DNA of 43,007 nt from Clostridia bacterium (GCA_017403265.1 JAFQOJ010000029.1:1-43007), one strand, 5' to 3'; positions 23,204 through 31,611 are shown, counted from the first letter of the stretch. The notes: generated by a model not told the origin, from the sequence alone. Numbers and translations are program-made.

Positions 23204-23877
23204 ATATTACTGCCTTTCTTTACAATACTTATATTATCGTAGCGATCAAGAGTCATCAAAAATACTTCGCTTGCGGTTGTGTGGTTTGCGTGAAGCTTTT
23301 TATTTAAAGTTTCGGTTGTAATATTAAGTGCTTTGAGAGAATCCATTAAAACCTTTCCGTCGCTTATAACAGGCAAGGGAAGAGCGGCTTTTTCTTTTTT
23401 AATTCCCATATCCTTAACTGTGGCGGGTTGGTCGCCGCTTTTAAGCAAAACACTTAAATTGCCGTTGATTTCAAGCACGGCAAACGCAACGGTTGAAATA
23501 TCAAACACATTTTGACCGCGAAGCTGCTCTACAAGGTCTAATACAGTCATTCTAACATTTTTCATTGCATTTTGGTCAACAATGCCGTTGTTAATAATAA
23601 CAACCGAATTACCGCTCATAAATTTTCGTATTTTTACACTTTTAAGTGATAAACAAGACATAACTATTTCAAGCACAATTAGCATAAAAATAGCAACAAC
23701 ACCGCTTAAAATAGGCTGACTTATATCCTGAAGCGGTATTGCTACAATTTCTGATATTAAAAGTGTTATAACAAGCTCGTTAGGTTGCATATCACCAATT
23801 TGGCGCTTACCCATAACACGTATTGCAAAGGTTACAAATATATATAATATAATTGTGCGAATAATTGTAGTTATCAT
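23200..23877 (-). CDS. DUF421/YetF-family membrane protein
   Basis: A 225-residue protein with three N-terminal TM segments (first IRTIILYIFVTFAIRVMGKRQIGDM, with the family motif R-MGKRQ---M-P-ELV) and a cytoplasmic C-terminal domain with the family pattern VIINNGIVDQNAM and LRGQNVFDISTVAFAVLEINGNLSVLLK. The PATVKDMGI and SDGKVL stretches match the YetF/YrbG/YkjA-type group. A weak promoter (TATAAT at about 23897-23902) lies upstream. It forms a two-gene operon with the DUF4363 gene. Function unknown. Confidence 0.88.
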   Translation of the reverse strand: MITTIIRTIILYIFVTFAIRVMGKRQIGDMQPNELVITLLISEIVAIPLQDISQPILSGVVAIFMLIVLEIVMSCLSLKSVKIRKFMSGNSVVIINNGIVDQNAMKNVRMTVLDLVEQLRGQNVFDISTVAFAVLEINGNLSVLLKSGDQPATVKDMGIKKEKAALPLPVISDGKVLMDSLKALNITTETLNKKLHANHTTASEVFLMTLDRYDNISIVKKGSNI

Positions 23878-23918
23878 TTAATCACCAAAATTATTATAGC
23901 CTAAACCTTATAAAATAT

Positions 23919-23946
23919 TAAAAACCGCTGTAATCAGCGGTTTTTA
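23919..23946 (-). terminator. Terminator overlapping the end of the Nif3-like gene
   Basis: AAAAACCGCTG and CAGCGGTTTTT form a perfect stem. The TGA stop at 23934-23936 lies within the hairpin, so translation ends inside the terminator. Confidence 0.85.
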
Positions 23947-24680
23947 ATTATACTTTCATGGTTAGTTATAAATTCTATTTCTTGAAACTCCTTTTGAAGC
24001 ATTGCTTTGAGTGGTTCTACTACAATATCTTCGGTGTTAAAGTGACCTGCATCGAAAAGGCAAACACCTAATCTTTGAGCTTCTAAAAAGTGATTATGCT
24101 TAACATCGGCGGTAAGAAGTGCATCACAACCAAAGTGTGCAATTTCGTTTATAAAACCGCCGCCACTGCCTGAACATACCAAAACGGTTTTAATCTCTTT
24201 TTTGCAGTCGGCGTATTTTATGCACCCCCCTAGTGTTGCTTTTAAGCTTTCTGCCAAACTATCGGCAGTAGTGGGGGATATACTGCATTTTTTAAGCGCA
24301 TAACCATCACTCGCGATAACCGTTTCAACCGATAAGGGTGACAGGTATTCACAAAGGCTATCGTTAACACCGCCAACGCCTACATCAAGGTTAGTATGCA
24401 TAGAAATAACCGAAAGCTTATTGCGGATAACTTCGTATACAATACTGCCTTTAAGCACATTTTTAAGCGGATCAAAAATAACGGGGTGGTGGGTGATTAT
24501 TAACTGACAGTTGTTTTGTACGGCGGTTTTTATAGCATCAAGTGTGCAGTCAAGTGCAATAACTGCTTTTTCAACTTCACACTCAGTATCACCAACCAAC
24601 AAACCAACATTATCAAAATCGCAAGCGGTAGTGATAGGAAACTTTTGGTCTAAAAACTCTAAAATATCTTTAACTTTCAT
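23934..24680 (-). CDS. Nif3-like dinuclear metal-centre protein
   Basis: A 248-residue protein of the NIF3/YqfO/YbgI family, which forms hexamers with two metal ions per site. Ligand motifs are present: CDFDNVGLLVGD, IITHHPVIFDPL, MHTNLDVGVGGVND near the N-terminus, and DVKHNHFLEAQ with FDAGHFNTE near the end. It lacks the long central insertion found in the ~370-residue Bacillus form. In many Firmicutes it follows trmK; here it starts one nt after glnS. The true reaction of the family is uncertain, although a GTP cyclohydrolase label is often used. Confidence 0.9.
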   Translation of the reverse strand: MKVKDILEFLDQKFPITTACDFDNVGLLVGDTECEVEKAVIALDCTLDAIKTAVQNNCQLIITHHPVIFDPLKNVLKGSIVYEVIRNKLSVISMHTNLDVGVGGVNDSLCEYLSPLSVETVIASDGYALKKCSISPTTADSLAESLKATLGGCIKYADCKKEIKTVLVCSGSGGGFINEIAHFGCDALLTADVKHNHFLEAQRLGVCLFDAGHFNTEDIVVEPLKAMLQKEFQEIEFITNHESIIKNR

Positions 24681-24681
24681 T

Positions 24682-26364
24682 TTAAGCCTTCTTTTGAAAA
24701 GAATCTTTTAAAGCTACTGTGCGGTTGAAAACGAGCTTATTTTCGGTAGAGTCCTTATCAACACAGAAGTAACCCTGACGCATAAACTGGAAAGTTTCGC
24801 CTGGTTTTACCCCAAATATAGCTTTATCAAGCTTGCAGTTTTTAAGCACGGTAAGGGAATTGGGGTTAAGGTTATCAGCAAATGAAGAAACACCTTCTTC
24901 GTCACTTGGGTTTGGAACATTGAAAAGGCGCTCGTAAAGACGGACTTCTGCATCAATTGAGTTTGTGGCTGATACCCAGTGTAAAGTACCCTTAACCTTT
25001 CTTCCGTCGGCAGTTTCACCGCCAAAGCTTTCGGGGTCATACGTTGCGTGAACTACCGTAATATTACCGTCTTCATCAGTTTCGTGAGAAGCATATTTAA
25101 TATAGTAAGCGCTTTTTAAGCGAACTTCTTTTGCGGGGCAAAGTCTAAAGTATTTACCGGGCGGGTCTAACATAAAATCGTCCTGCTCGATGTAAATTTC
25201 TTTAGAGAAGGTAACGGTAGTTTTACCAAGCTCGGGCTTATTGGGGTTAATATCAACCGAGATTTCTTCGGTTTTTCCTTCGGGGTAGTTGTCAATAACA
25301 ACCTTTAAAGGACGAAGTACAGCCATCGCTCTATTGGCGTTTTCGTTAAGGTAATCTCGAACGCAAGATTCAAGTAAAGCGTAGTCAATAACGCTATATG
25401 CCTTAGAAACGCCAATTTTGTCGACAAAGTTGCGAACCGCTTCTGCGGGGTAACCGCGTCTTCTCATACCACAAATTGTAGCCATACGGGGGTCATCCCA
25501 ACCGCTAACTAAACCGTCGTTTACAAGCTTTAAGCACTTACGCTTACTTGTAAGGGTATAGTTTACATTCATTCTTGCAAACTCAATTTGACGGGGTGGG
25601 GTAGGAATATCTAAAACTTCTAAGAACCAGTTATACAGCGGTCTGTGGTTTTCAAATTCCAAAGAGCAAAGTGAATGTGTAACACCTTCCTTTGCGTCAC
25701 TTAATGGGTGAGCAAAGTCATACATAGGATATACGCACCATTTATCACCTGTGCGGTGATGGGTAGCCTTCATAATGCGGTAGATAATCGGGTCGCGCAT
25801 ATTGATATTAGAAGATGCCATATCAATTTTAGCGCGAAGCACCATAGCGCCGTTTTCGAATTCACCTGCGGTCATTCTTTTGAATAAATCCTTGGTTTCT
25901 TCTATAGGACGTTCACGATATGGACTATTGATACCGGCTTCTGTTAAAGTTCCGCGCATTTCTTTGATTTGCTCGGGTGTAGACTCGTCAACGTAGGCTA
26001 AACCCTTATCAATAAGCTTTAGCGCACATTCATAAATGAAATCAAAATAATCGGACGCGAAGTATACGTTATCCCAATTAAAGCCTAACCATTTAATGTC
26101 TTCCTTAATGGCGTCAACATATTCAACGTCTTCTTTGGTAGGGTTGGTATCGTCAAGACGCAAATTACATTTACCGCCGTATTTTTCAGCAGTAGCAAAG
26201 TCAATACAAATAGCCTTTGCGTGTCCTATATGAAGATAACCGTTAGGCTCGGGCGGGAAACGGGTTTGAACCTTTTCATAAACGCCTTCGGCTAAATCCT
26301 TATCAATAAAATCGTGTATAAAGTTAGAAGCTATAGCTTCTTCGTTTTTTATAATTTCTTCCAT
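24682..26364 (-). CDS. glnS: Glutaminyl-tRNA synthetase
   Basis: Charges tRNA-Gln directly with glutamine. The class I HIGH motif is in RFPPEPNGYLHIGHAKAI near residue 40; a KMSKS-like TSKRKCLKLV follows, and the C-terminal beta-barrel anticodon domain is complete (KGTLHWVSATNSIDAEVRLYERLF). 560 residues is the usual length. Many Firmicutes lack GlnRS and use GluRS plus GatCAB; this genome has both synthetases side by side (gltX 3 nt upstream). It is co-transcribed with gltX and the Nif3-like gene. Confidence 0.96.
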   Translation of the reverse strand: MEEIIKNEEAIASNFIHDFIDKDLAEGVYEKVQTRFPPEPNGYLHIGHAKAICIDFATAEKYGGKCNLRLDDTNPTKEDVEYVDAIKEDIKWLGFNWDNVYFASDYFDFIYECALKLIDKGLAYVDESTPEQIKEMRGTLTEAGINSPYRERPIEETKDLFKRMTAGEFENGAMVLRAKIDMASSNINMRDPIIYRIMKATHHRTGDKWCVYPMYDFAHPLSDAKEGVTHSLCSLEFENHRPLYNWFLEVLDIPTPPRQIEFARMNVNYTLTSKRKCLKLVNDGLVSGWDDPRMATICGMRRRGYPAEAVRNFVDKIGVSKAYSVIDYALLESCVRDYLNENANRAMAVLRPLKVVIDNYPEGKTEEISVDINPNKPELGKTTVTFSKEIYIEQDDFMLDPPGKYFRLCPAKEVRLKSAYYIKYASHETDEDGNITVVHATYDPESFGGETADGRKVKGTLHWVSATNSIDAEVRLYERLFNVPNPSDEEGVSSFADNLNPNSLTVLKNCKLDKAIFGVKPGETFQFMRQGYFCVDKDSTENKLVFNRTVALKDSFQKKA

Positions 26365-26367
26365 AAA

Positions 26368-28017
26368 TTAACCTCTTATTGCATTTTCAATACGCTTTAA
26401 GCATTCATCATACCCGAGTACTTGCATAATACTGCAAAGGTCGGGTGTGTTTCTTCTGCCTGTAATGGCAATACGCAAAACTGTGCTAAGGTCACCTGCG
26501 TGTCCTTTAAAAGCATCGGGGTTTGCTTTGTATTCCTTAGTTTCACTGGCAAACTGCAGTTGGGGTGCGATTGCTTTAATCTTATTAAACCACTCTTGGC
26601 GGTCATCATCTGGAGAATAAACTGCCTTATACTTTTCAAGGAATAAAACAGCATCCTCTTTTGCTACGTTTTCGGGTAGAGTTAAGTCAGGGGTATAGTA
26701 TTCCGAGAACATATATGAGAAATAGTCCTTAACTTCGTTCCACTTGGCAATATCCTTACGCGGCTTTGGTACATCACGGTCAATAGCGAAAACAGACTTT
26801 GAATATTCGGGGTTTTTAGTGAGTATACTGTAAAATTCCTTGTCAAATTCTTTTGCCCAAGCGGTAACAAAATTGTAAACCTCTATACTATTAAGACGGC
26901 AAACAATGTTTTTGCTTACATCTAAAAGCTTAACACCGTCAAACAATGCGCCTGATACACTCATTTTCTTTAGGTTAAACTTAAAGTCTTTATAAGATTT
27001 ATCGGGGTTGGCGCGTCGCCAATCTTCAAAGTCGGAAGCAGCAATGGTCATTAGATATTCTATGACAGCTTCACTCATATAACCTTGCTCGGCAAAAAAG
27101 TGAACTGCAGCCTCGGGATCTTTTCTCTTTGAAATTTTACGCTTTGCGCCGTTGTCTAACTTCATAATGGGGGAAATATGTGCAAATTTAGGCACCTTAA
27201 AGCCTAAAATTTTAAATAATTGAATGTGCTTTGGTACCGATGAAATCCATTCGTCACCGCGCATAACGTGAGTAGTGTGCATTAAATGGTCATCAATAGC
27301 GTGTGCAAAGTGGTAGGTAGGAATGCCGTCCGATTTTAAAAGTACAAAATCTTCATCGTTTTCAGGCATTTCAATTTTGCCTTTAATAGCATCATCAAAA
27401 ATTACCTTGTTTTCTTCATTGCCTGGGGATTTAAGACGTATTACAAAGGGCTTACCTTCTTCAATATTAGCTTTAATTTGCTCTAATGAAAGCTCGCGGC
27501 ATTTTGCCCACTCACCGTGATAACCTGTACGGATTTTACCCGCTTCCTGTTCGTCACGAAGAGCGCCTAATTCTTCAGCGGTGCAAAAGCAGGGGTAAGC
27601 AAGACCTTGCCTAATAAGCTCTTTAGCATAGGTTTGGTAAATCTCGGCGCGGTGGCTTTGCTGATAGGGACCGTAGTTACCCTTTTGCTCCTTACCGCTA
27701 ATAAAGCCTTCGTCTATAGTAATACCAAAACGGTTAAGGCCGTCTATAATGTCTTCAATACCGCCTTTAACTTCGCGCTTTTTATCGGTGTCTTCAATAC
27801 GGGTGAAGAATACACCACCTGAAGTGGTGGCGGTGATGCGGTTAACGAGAGCCGCAAATAAAACACCTAAATGTAAATATCCTGTAGGACTGGGAGCTAT
27901 ACGAACAACCCTTGCGCCTTCAGGTAAATTGCGGGCAGGGTATAGATTTTCGTAATAGTCGGGTGTTTTTTCAATATTGGGTAGTAGCAAATCAGCAAGT
28001 AAAATATTTTGTGACAT
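26368..28017 (-). CDS. gltX: Glutamyl-tRNA synthetase
   Basis: Class I synthetase with the HIGH-type motif RIAPSPTGYLHLGV and the KMSKS-type motif KRKISKRKDPEA, and a zinc-like region CFCTAEELG. An N-terminal extension of about 40 residues precedes the catalytic fold. ATG 28017 is chosen because AGGAG lies 5-6 nt upstream. The adjacent GlnRS suggests this enzyme can be specific for tRNA-Glu. No promoter fits between it and the nrdR terminator, so it is likely expressed by read-through from nrdR. Confidence 0.95.
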   Translation of the reverse strand: MSQNILLADLLLPNIEKTPDYYENLYPARNLPEGARVVRIAPSPTGYLHLGVLFAALVNRITATTSGGVFFTRIEDTDKKREVKGGIEDIIDGLNRFGITIDEGFISGKEQKGNYGPYQQSHRAEIYQTYAKELIRQGLAYPCFCTAEELGALRDEQEAGKIRTGYHGEWAKCRELSLEQIKANIEEGKPFVIRLKSPGNEENKVIFDDAIKGKIEMPENDEDFVLLKSDGIPTYHFAHAIDDHLMHTTHVMRGDEWISSVPKHIQLFKILGFKVPKFAHISPIMKLDNGAKRKISKRKDPEAAVHFFAEQGYMSEAVIEYLMTIAASDFEDWRRANPDKSYKDFKFNLKKMSVSGALFDGVKLLDVSKNIVCRLNSIEVYNFVTAWAKEFDKEFYSILTKNPEYSKSVFAIDRDVPKPRKDIAKWNEVKDYFSYMFSEYYTPDLTLPENVAKEDAVLFLEKYKAVYSPDDDRQEWFNKIKAIAPQLQFASETKEYKANPDAFKGHAGDLSTVLRIAITGRRNTPDLCSIMQVLGYDECLKRIENAIRG

Positions 28018-28038
28018 AGTAACTCCTGTTTTAAAAAA

Positions 28039-28063
28039 CAAAGGGTATTCAAGATACCCTTTG
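28039..28063 (-). terminator. Terminator/attenuator between nrdR and gltX
   Basis: CAAAGGGTAT and ATACCCTTTG pair perfectly; on the - strand the sequence GTTTTTT follows, giving a good intrinsic terminator just 22 nt before gltX. Confidence 0.8.
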
Positions 28064-28068
28064 TTATG

Positions 28069-28524
28069 TTAGTCTTTAGATAAAAGCTTATTAAGCTCGG
28101 ACATAAAGGTATTTATATCCTTGAACTGACGATAAACAGAGGCAAAACGAACATAGGCTACCTCGTCAATGTCCTTTAACTTTTCCATTACAAGCTCGCC
28201 TATTTTTTCACTTGTTACTTCGCGGTCTAACGAATTTTGAATAACCGTTTCAATATCGTCTATCATTTTATCAAGCATATCGATAGATACCGGACGCTTT
28301 TCGCAAGCGCGTAAAAGACCGTTCATAATCTTATTGCGGTTAAAGGTTTCGCGCGATTTATCCTTCTTAATAACAATAATGGGAAGACTTTCAATAATCT
28401 CGTAAGTAGTGAAACGCTTAGCGCACTGCAAACATTCGCGTCTGCGGCGAATACGTTGACCTTCGTCAGTAGGGCGGGAGTCAATTACTTTGCTTTCTTC
28501 ATAGGAACAAAAAGGACAATTCAT
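28069..28524 (-). CDS. nrdR: Ribonucleotide reductase regulator NrdR
   Basis: Represses ribonucleotide reductase genes according to ATP/dATP. The zinc ribbon cysteines C3, C6, C31 and C34 are present (MNCPFC and CLQC), followed by the ATP-cone domain with [17 protein letters not shown] and [12 protein letters not shown]. 151 residues is normal. It diverges from ppiB, and the shared promoter region holds an NrdR-box-like sequence, so it probably regulates itself. SD AAGGAG is 7 nt upstream of ATG 28524. Confidence 0.96.
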   Translation of the reverse strand: MNCPFCSYEESKVIDSRPTDEGQRIRRRRECLQCAKRFTTYEIIESLPIIVIKKDKSRETFNRNKIMNGLLRACEKRPVSIDMLDKMIDDIETVIQNSLDREVTSEKIGELVMEKLKDIDEVAYVRFASVYRQFKDINTFMSELNKLLSKD

Positions 28525-28564
28525 AAAAATACTCCTTAAAATTTAATTTTTTGCCAATTATTAC

Positions 28565-28593
28565 TTGTATTATACTACATATAGTGGTAAAAT
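28565..28593 (+). promoter_or_regulatory. Promoter of ppiB
   Basis: TTGTAT (28565-28570) and TAAAAT (28588-28593) are 17 bp apart. It overlaps the nrdR promoter on the other strand almost base for base. Confidence 0.7.
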
Positions 28594-28597
28594 ACAA
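28569..28597 (-). promoter_or_regulatory. Promoter of nrdR
   Basis: On the - strand, TTGTAT (28592-28597) and a perfect TATAAT (28569-28574) are 17 bp apart. The two promoters form part of a perfect 16-bp inverted repeat (28556-28571 and 28591-28606). Confidence 0.75.
28572..28587. promoter_or_regulatory. NrdR-box-like operator
   Basis: On the - strand, CCACTATATGTAGTAT matches the NrdR box pattern acaCwAtATaTwGtgt at 13 of 16 positions, with all invariant positions kept. It fills the spacer of both divergent promoters. Only one box is seen; NrdR targets often have two. Confidence 0.6.
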
Positions 28598-28626
28598 GTA
28601 ATAATTTTATATTTTGGAGGCAAGTT

Positions 28627-29223
28627 ATGGCTTATTTACAGTTAAAAGCGCCTGAAACGGGTGACACAGTTGCAATTATGCATACCACAATGGGTGACAT
28701 TAAGATAAAATTGTTCCCCGATAAAACACCCAAAACCTTCGAAAACTTTACTACACACGCCAAAAACGGATATTATAACGGTCTTATTTTTCACCGTGTA
28801 ATTAAAGATTTTATGATTCAAGGCGGTGACCCAATGGGCACAGGTATAGGCGGTGAATCAATTTGGGGTACAAAATTTGAGGACGAATTTTCACCCGAGC
28901 TTCACAATCTTCGCGGCGCGCTTTCAATGGCGAATGCAGGACCAAATACAAACGGTAGCCAGTTCTTTATTGTACAGGCTAATACCGTTCCGCAAAATAT
29001 GTTAGACCAAATGGAAGATTTACCCGATGCATTCCCAAGTGAATGTGCAAAAGCTTATGCCGATATGGGCGGCACACCTTGGCTTGACTACCGTCATACA
29101 GTTTTCGGTCAGGTTTATGAAGGAATGGATGTTGTAGACGCTATTGCAAATGTTAAAACCGCTGCAGGTGATAAGCCAGTAGTAGCAGTTGAAATAGAAA
29201 ATATTGAAATTATAGAGTTATAG
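28627..29223 (+). CDS. ppiB: Peptidyl-prolyl cis-trans isomerase, cyclophilin type
   Basis: A 198-residue cytoplasmic cyclophilin that speeds proline isomerisation during folding. The active-site patterns [34 protein letters not shown] and [14 protein letters not shown] are complete. There is an insertion of about 25 residues after the QFFI motif ([20 protein letters not shown]), seen in other Clostridial cyclophilins. No signal peptide. Starts at ATG 28627 behind TTGGAGG. A hairpin after the stop codon overlaps the start of spoVAC. Confidence 0.94.
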   Translation: MAYLQLKAPETGDTVAIMHTTMGDIKIKLFPDKTPKTFENFTTHAKNGYYNGLIFHRVIKDFMIQGGDPMGTGIGGESIWGTKFEDEFSPELHNLRGALSMANAGPNTNGSQFFIVQANTVPQNMLDQMEDLPDAFPSECAKAYADMGGTPWLDYRHTVFGQVYEGMDVVDAIANVKTAAGDKPVVAVEIENIEIIEL

Positions 29224-29250
29224 TAAAAAACTTGAAAATAGCTGTATATA

Positions 29251-29292
29251 AACACTCCAATTGCTAAAGATAAAGCAAAAGGAGTGTTTTTT
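29251..29292 (+). promoter_or_regulatory. Terminator-like hairpin holding the spoVAC ribosome site
   Basis: AACACTCC (29251-29258) pairs with GGAGTGTT (29281-29288), followed by T6 up to the ATG at 29293. The GGAG of the right arm is also the Shine-Dalgarno site of spoVAC, so the hairpin would both end ppiB transcripts and hide the spoVAC ribosome site. Confidence 0.6.
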
Positions 29293-29739
29293 ATGCAACC
29301 TAATAATAAGCAATATTCCCAAATGGTAAAAAAGCTTTCACCGCCGTCACCAAAGCTTAAAGACTGTATTTGCGCTTTTTTGGTGGGTGGATTAATATGT
29401 ACCTTAGGGCAACTTTTGTTAGAACTTTATTCAACCTGCTTAGCGCTAGATGAAGAACGAGCAAAGGTTCTTGTTACTGTAAGCCTTATATATTTATCGG
29501 CTTTGCTTACCGCTTTAAAGCTTTTTAGTAAAATAGCTAAGTTTGCGGGAGCGGGTACATTGGTACCCATTACAGGCTTTGCCAATGCCGTTGTATCGCC
29601 TGCGATAGAATTTAAAGCCGAGGGCTTTGTCTTGGGGGTTGGTGCAAAGATATTTACCATAGCAGGGCCTGTGATTATGTATGGCACAATTGCAAGTGTA
29701 CTTTATGGGTTTATTTATTGGATAACAACGTTGTTCTAA
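29293..29739 (+). CDS. spoVAC: Stage V sporulation protein AC
   Basis: Membrane subunit of the SpoVA channel that moves dipicolinic acid into the forespore and out at germination. It has the family's N-terminal PPSPKLKDCICAFLVGGLICTLGQ, then FAGAGTLVPITGFANAVVSPAIEFKAEGFVLGVG and a C-terminal TM with AGPVIMYGTIASVLYGFIYW. ATG 29293 is preferred over GTG 29284 because GGAG is then 8 nt away. 148 residues is normal. The usual partners spoVAD and spoVAE do not follow; instead three copies of the 3' end of spoVAC and accessory genes follow. Confidence 0.93.
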   Translation: MQPNNKQYSQMVKKLSPPSPKLKDCICAFLVGGLICTLGQLLLELYSTCLALDEERAKVLVTVSLIYLSALLTALKLFSKIAKFAGAGTLVPITGFANAVVSPAIEFKAEGFVLGVGAKIFTIAGPVIMYGTIASVLYGFIYWITTLF

Positions 29740-29746
29740 CGAAAAA

Positions 29747-29775
29747 GGCTTGGCCCGATGGGTCAAGCCGTTTGT
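29747..29775 (+). terminator. Terminator-like hairpin after spoVAC
   Basis: GGCTTGGCCC and GGGTCAAGCC pair around GAT with one G-T pair; a short GTTTG tail follows. The same stem core GGCTTGACC/GGTCAAGCC recurs in variant form at 31646-31670 and 34950-34979. Confidence 0.6.
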
Positions 29776-29840
29776 GAAAAAATTATAGCTATATTATAGT
29801 ATAGTTTGAAAATAGCATTATTTTATTTTTGTTTAAGTAA

Positions 29841-30260
29841 TTAACAATATCCTGACGTTAATATTATCCAATCGCCATTTTTTTCGCGGACTAATATCCA
29901 TTGCCAGTCGGTAATTTTTTCGTTTGCTTCATAAACAACAGTGTCGTAAGGCGGTGCCTTGAAATCGGATACGAAAACCATACATTCGATATAACGGTTT
30001 TCATAATATGGGTTATAGTATGCGAGTTCGCTTAGGCTTTTTTCATCGTTGGTGTATTTGATTGAATACAGTGTATAGTCGTAAGATTGCGAAAATTCTT
30101 TTTTTATCGTGTTAATTCCTTCGTCTAATTTCTCGTGTGAATAAATTTCAGAATTACCATAATCAATAATACAGTTACTCATATCAGCAAGCTTTTTTGG
30201 CTTACCACAAGAGGTTAGCAAAAATAGTAATATGAAAATTGATATTAGTAGCTTTTTCAT
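29841..30260 (-). CDS. Small lipoprotein (first accessory gene of the spoVAC array)
   Basis: A 139-residue protein with a lipoprotein signal (LLISIFILLFLLTSC, Cys 18) and a secreted domain ending in DWQWILVREKNGDWIILTSGYC. The family is not recognised with certainty; similar small lipoproteins with a W-rich end occur in gut Clostridia. ATG 30260 is chosen because GGAGGT lies 6 nt upstream. Its promoter (30277-30305) overlaps the left edge of the first spoVAC 3'-end copy. It points towards the intact spoVAC and lies in the same arrangement as the next two accessory genes. Confidence 0.75.
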   Translation of the reverse strand: MKKLLISIFILLFLLTSCGKPKKLADMSNCIIDYGNSEIYSHEKLDEGINTIKKEFSQSYDYTLYSIKYTNDEKSLSELAYYNPYYENRYIECMVFVSDFKAPPYDTVVYEANEKITDWQWILVREKNGDWIILTSGYC

Positions 30261-30276
30261 AAAATACCTCCTTTTT

Positions 30277-30305
30277 ATTATACTACATCGGCGATTCAAT
30301 GTAAA
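30277..30305 (-). promoter_or_regulatory. Promoter of the lipoprotein gene (array unit 1)
   Basis: On the - strand, TTTACA (30300-30305) and TATAAT (30277-30282) are 17 bp apart. The -35 box is the first base block of the repeated unit. Confidence 0.75.
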
Positions 30306-30462
30306 TATTTTTCAAATGGTATGTCCTATATTGACAGCAGCAGAGGGTTTTGTTCTTGGTGTTGGTGCAAATATGTTTAAAATTGCAGGTCCTGTAATTG
30401 TTTATGGTACGATAGCAAGCGTTATTTATGGGGTTGTTTATTGGATGACAACTTTATTCTAA
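30298..30462 (+). repeat. spoVAC 3'-end repeat, copy 1
   Basis: A ~42-bp leader (AATGTAAATATTTTT, then GTCCTATATTGACAGCAG) followed by 30340-30462, which encodes AEGFVLGVGANMFKIAGPV and the rest of the SpoVAC C-terminus to a proper stop. There is no ribosome site and the N-terminal two thirds of the gene is missing, so it is not a gene. Confidence 0.85.
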
Positions 30463-30529
30463 CTTATAATAAGTGAATAAAGAATGATGGATATAATAAA
30501 TTCAGTTTTTATCAAATTATCTATTGATT

Positions 30530-31394
30530 TTAATTATTTTTACAGTAAACATCAATTCCGTTTTTGTATATCTCATTCAAAACGTTTTCAACATAATCAA
30601 CAAGATCATTTTCTAAATTTTTATTTATAACACCTTTGTATGAATTTTTACCAAGGCGCGCATATAAAAGGTCGATACTCACCAAAACTACACGATCAGT
30701 GTTGGTTTCGCCAAAATGCGAAATTTCAACAATAAGACTATAAGTGTAGTTTTCTTTTGGTCGGGAAGATAACTCTTCAAATTCTTCGGTTATGTAGATA
30801 AAGTTTTTCTTAAGTTTAAGATTATATAACTTAGCGTTGGCGGAATATCGCTCCATTAAGGTGCTGACATTTGTTTTAACTTGGCGCTCCAAAGCGGAAA
30901 TTTCGGCTGTGTCGTAGGCTTTGGCGCATTTCTTTTTCTTTTTAGAAGTTCCCGAAATATTGCCGTCCCAATATTTTTCGAGTAGCATTCTAGTTCGGCG
31001 GTTACGGACAATGAGTCCGTTCATATAAACCTTTTTTTCGCCCTCAACGTTCCCTTCAATTTTATAAACTCTTGAAAATATTGAATCTAAAATATAGTGT
31101 TTTGAACTTGTTGAGTCAATCGTTGCAGTTATTTTGTAAATATTTTTCCAAAGGTAGCGCTCGTTTTGAAAGAATAAGTAGTTAATGGTTATGCATTCGT
31201 TTTCAAATATAAAATGACTTGGTACACATATCAAAGGACCGCCAACAAATAATAATCCAAGTATGCCAAATAAAAGTGTGGGCTCTGTTGATTTTTTTTG
31301 TTAGATAGTATATTCCCACCCAAAGCAAAAGCAAACCAATTATAATAAACGAATAAAATTGGGAATGTAGTACAATTTGTTTTTTGTTATTCAT
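30530..31394 (-). pseudogene. Two-TM membrane protein interrupted by a frameshift in an A8 run
   Basis: Second accessory gene. ATG 31394 (GTGAGG upstream) opens a frame with a TM helix (FYSFIIIGLLLLWVGIYYLTKK) that is lost after a run of eight A on the - strand (31291-31298). With seven A the reading continues as STEPTLLFGILGLLFVGGPL, a second TM helix, directly into the large remaining frame (LICVPSHFIFENEC onwards to 30530). The repaired product is about 287 residues: two TM helices, then a cytoplasmic domain with NERYLWKNIYKI and a lysine-rich loop, resembling bacterial PH-like proteins. Sequencing error, true decay or phase variation are all possible. Confidence 0.7.
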
Positions 31395-31421
31395 ATATAA
31401 ACCTCACGTTAATTTGTTATA

Positions 31422-31450
31422 ATTATAACACACTTCTAATTAAATGTAAA
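31422..31450 (-). promoter_or_regulatory. Promoter of the frameshifted gene (array unit 2)
   Basis: On the - strand, TTTACA (31445-31450) and TATAAT (31422-31427) are 17 bp apart, the same layout as units 1 and 3. Confidence 0.75.
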
Positions 31451-31610
31451 TATTTTTTGCAAAAGGGTGTGTCCTATATTGACAGCAGCAGAAGGCTTTG
31501 TCTTGGGTGTGGGGGCTAATATGTTCAAAATCGCAGGACCTGTGATTGTGTACGGCACAGTGGCGAGTGTGATTTATGGGGTTGTTTATTGGGTATGTTC
31601 GATGTTCTAA
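31443..31610 (+). repeat. spoVAC 3'-end repeat, copy 2
   Basis: The same leader (AATGTAAATATTTTTT, then GTCCTATATTGACAGCAG) joined to 31488-31610, encoding AEGFVLGVGANMFKIAGPV to a stop. The last residues (VCSMF) differ from copy 1. The joint to the leader is at the same codon as in copies 1 and 3. Confidence 0.85.
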
Positions 31611-31611
31611 T

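Noticed and set aside
26368-28524. T-box leader for the tRNA synthetase genes
   Set aside because: The 50-nt gap upstream of gltX holds only a terminator; there is no room for a specifier stem or T-box sequence.
30232-30462. A 76-codon frame containing spoVAC copy 1 as a small SpoVAC protein
   Set aside because: Its upstream part is the promoter and reverse complement of the lipoprotein gene; no ribosome site precedes any start, and copies 2 and 3 have no matching N-terminal part.
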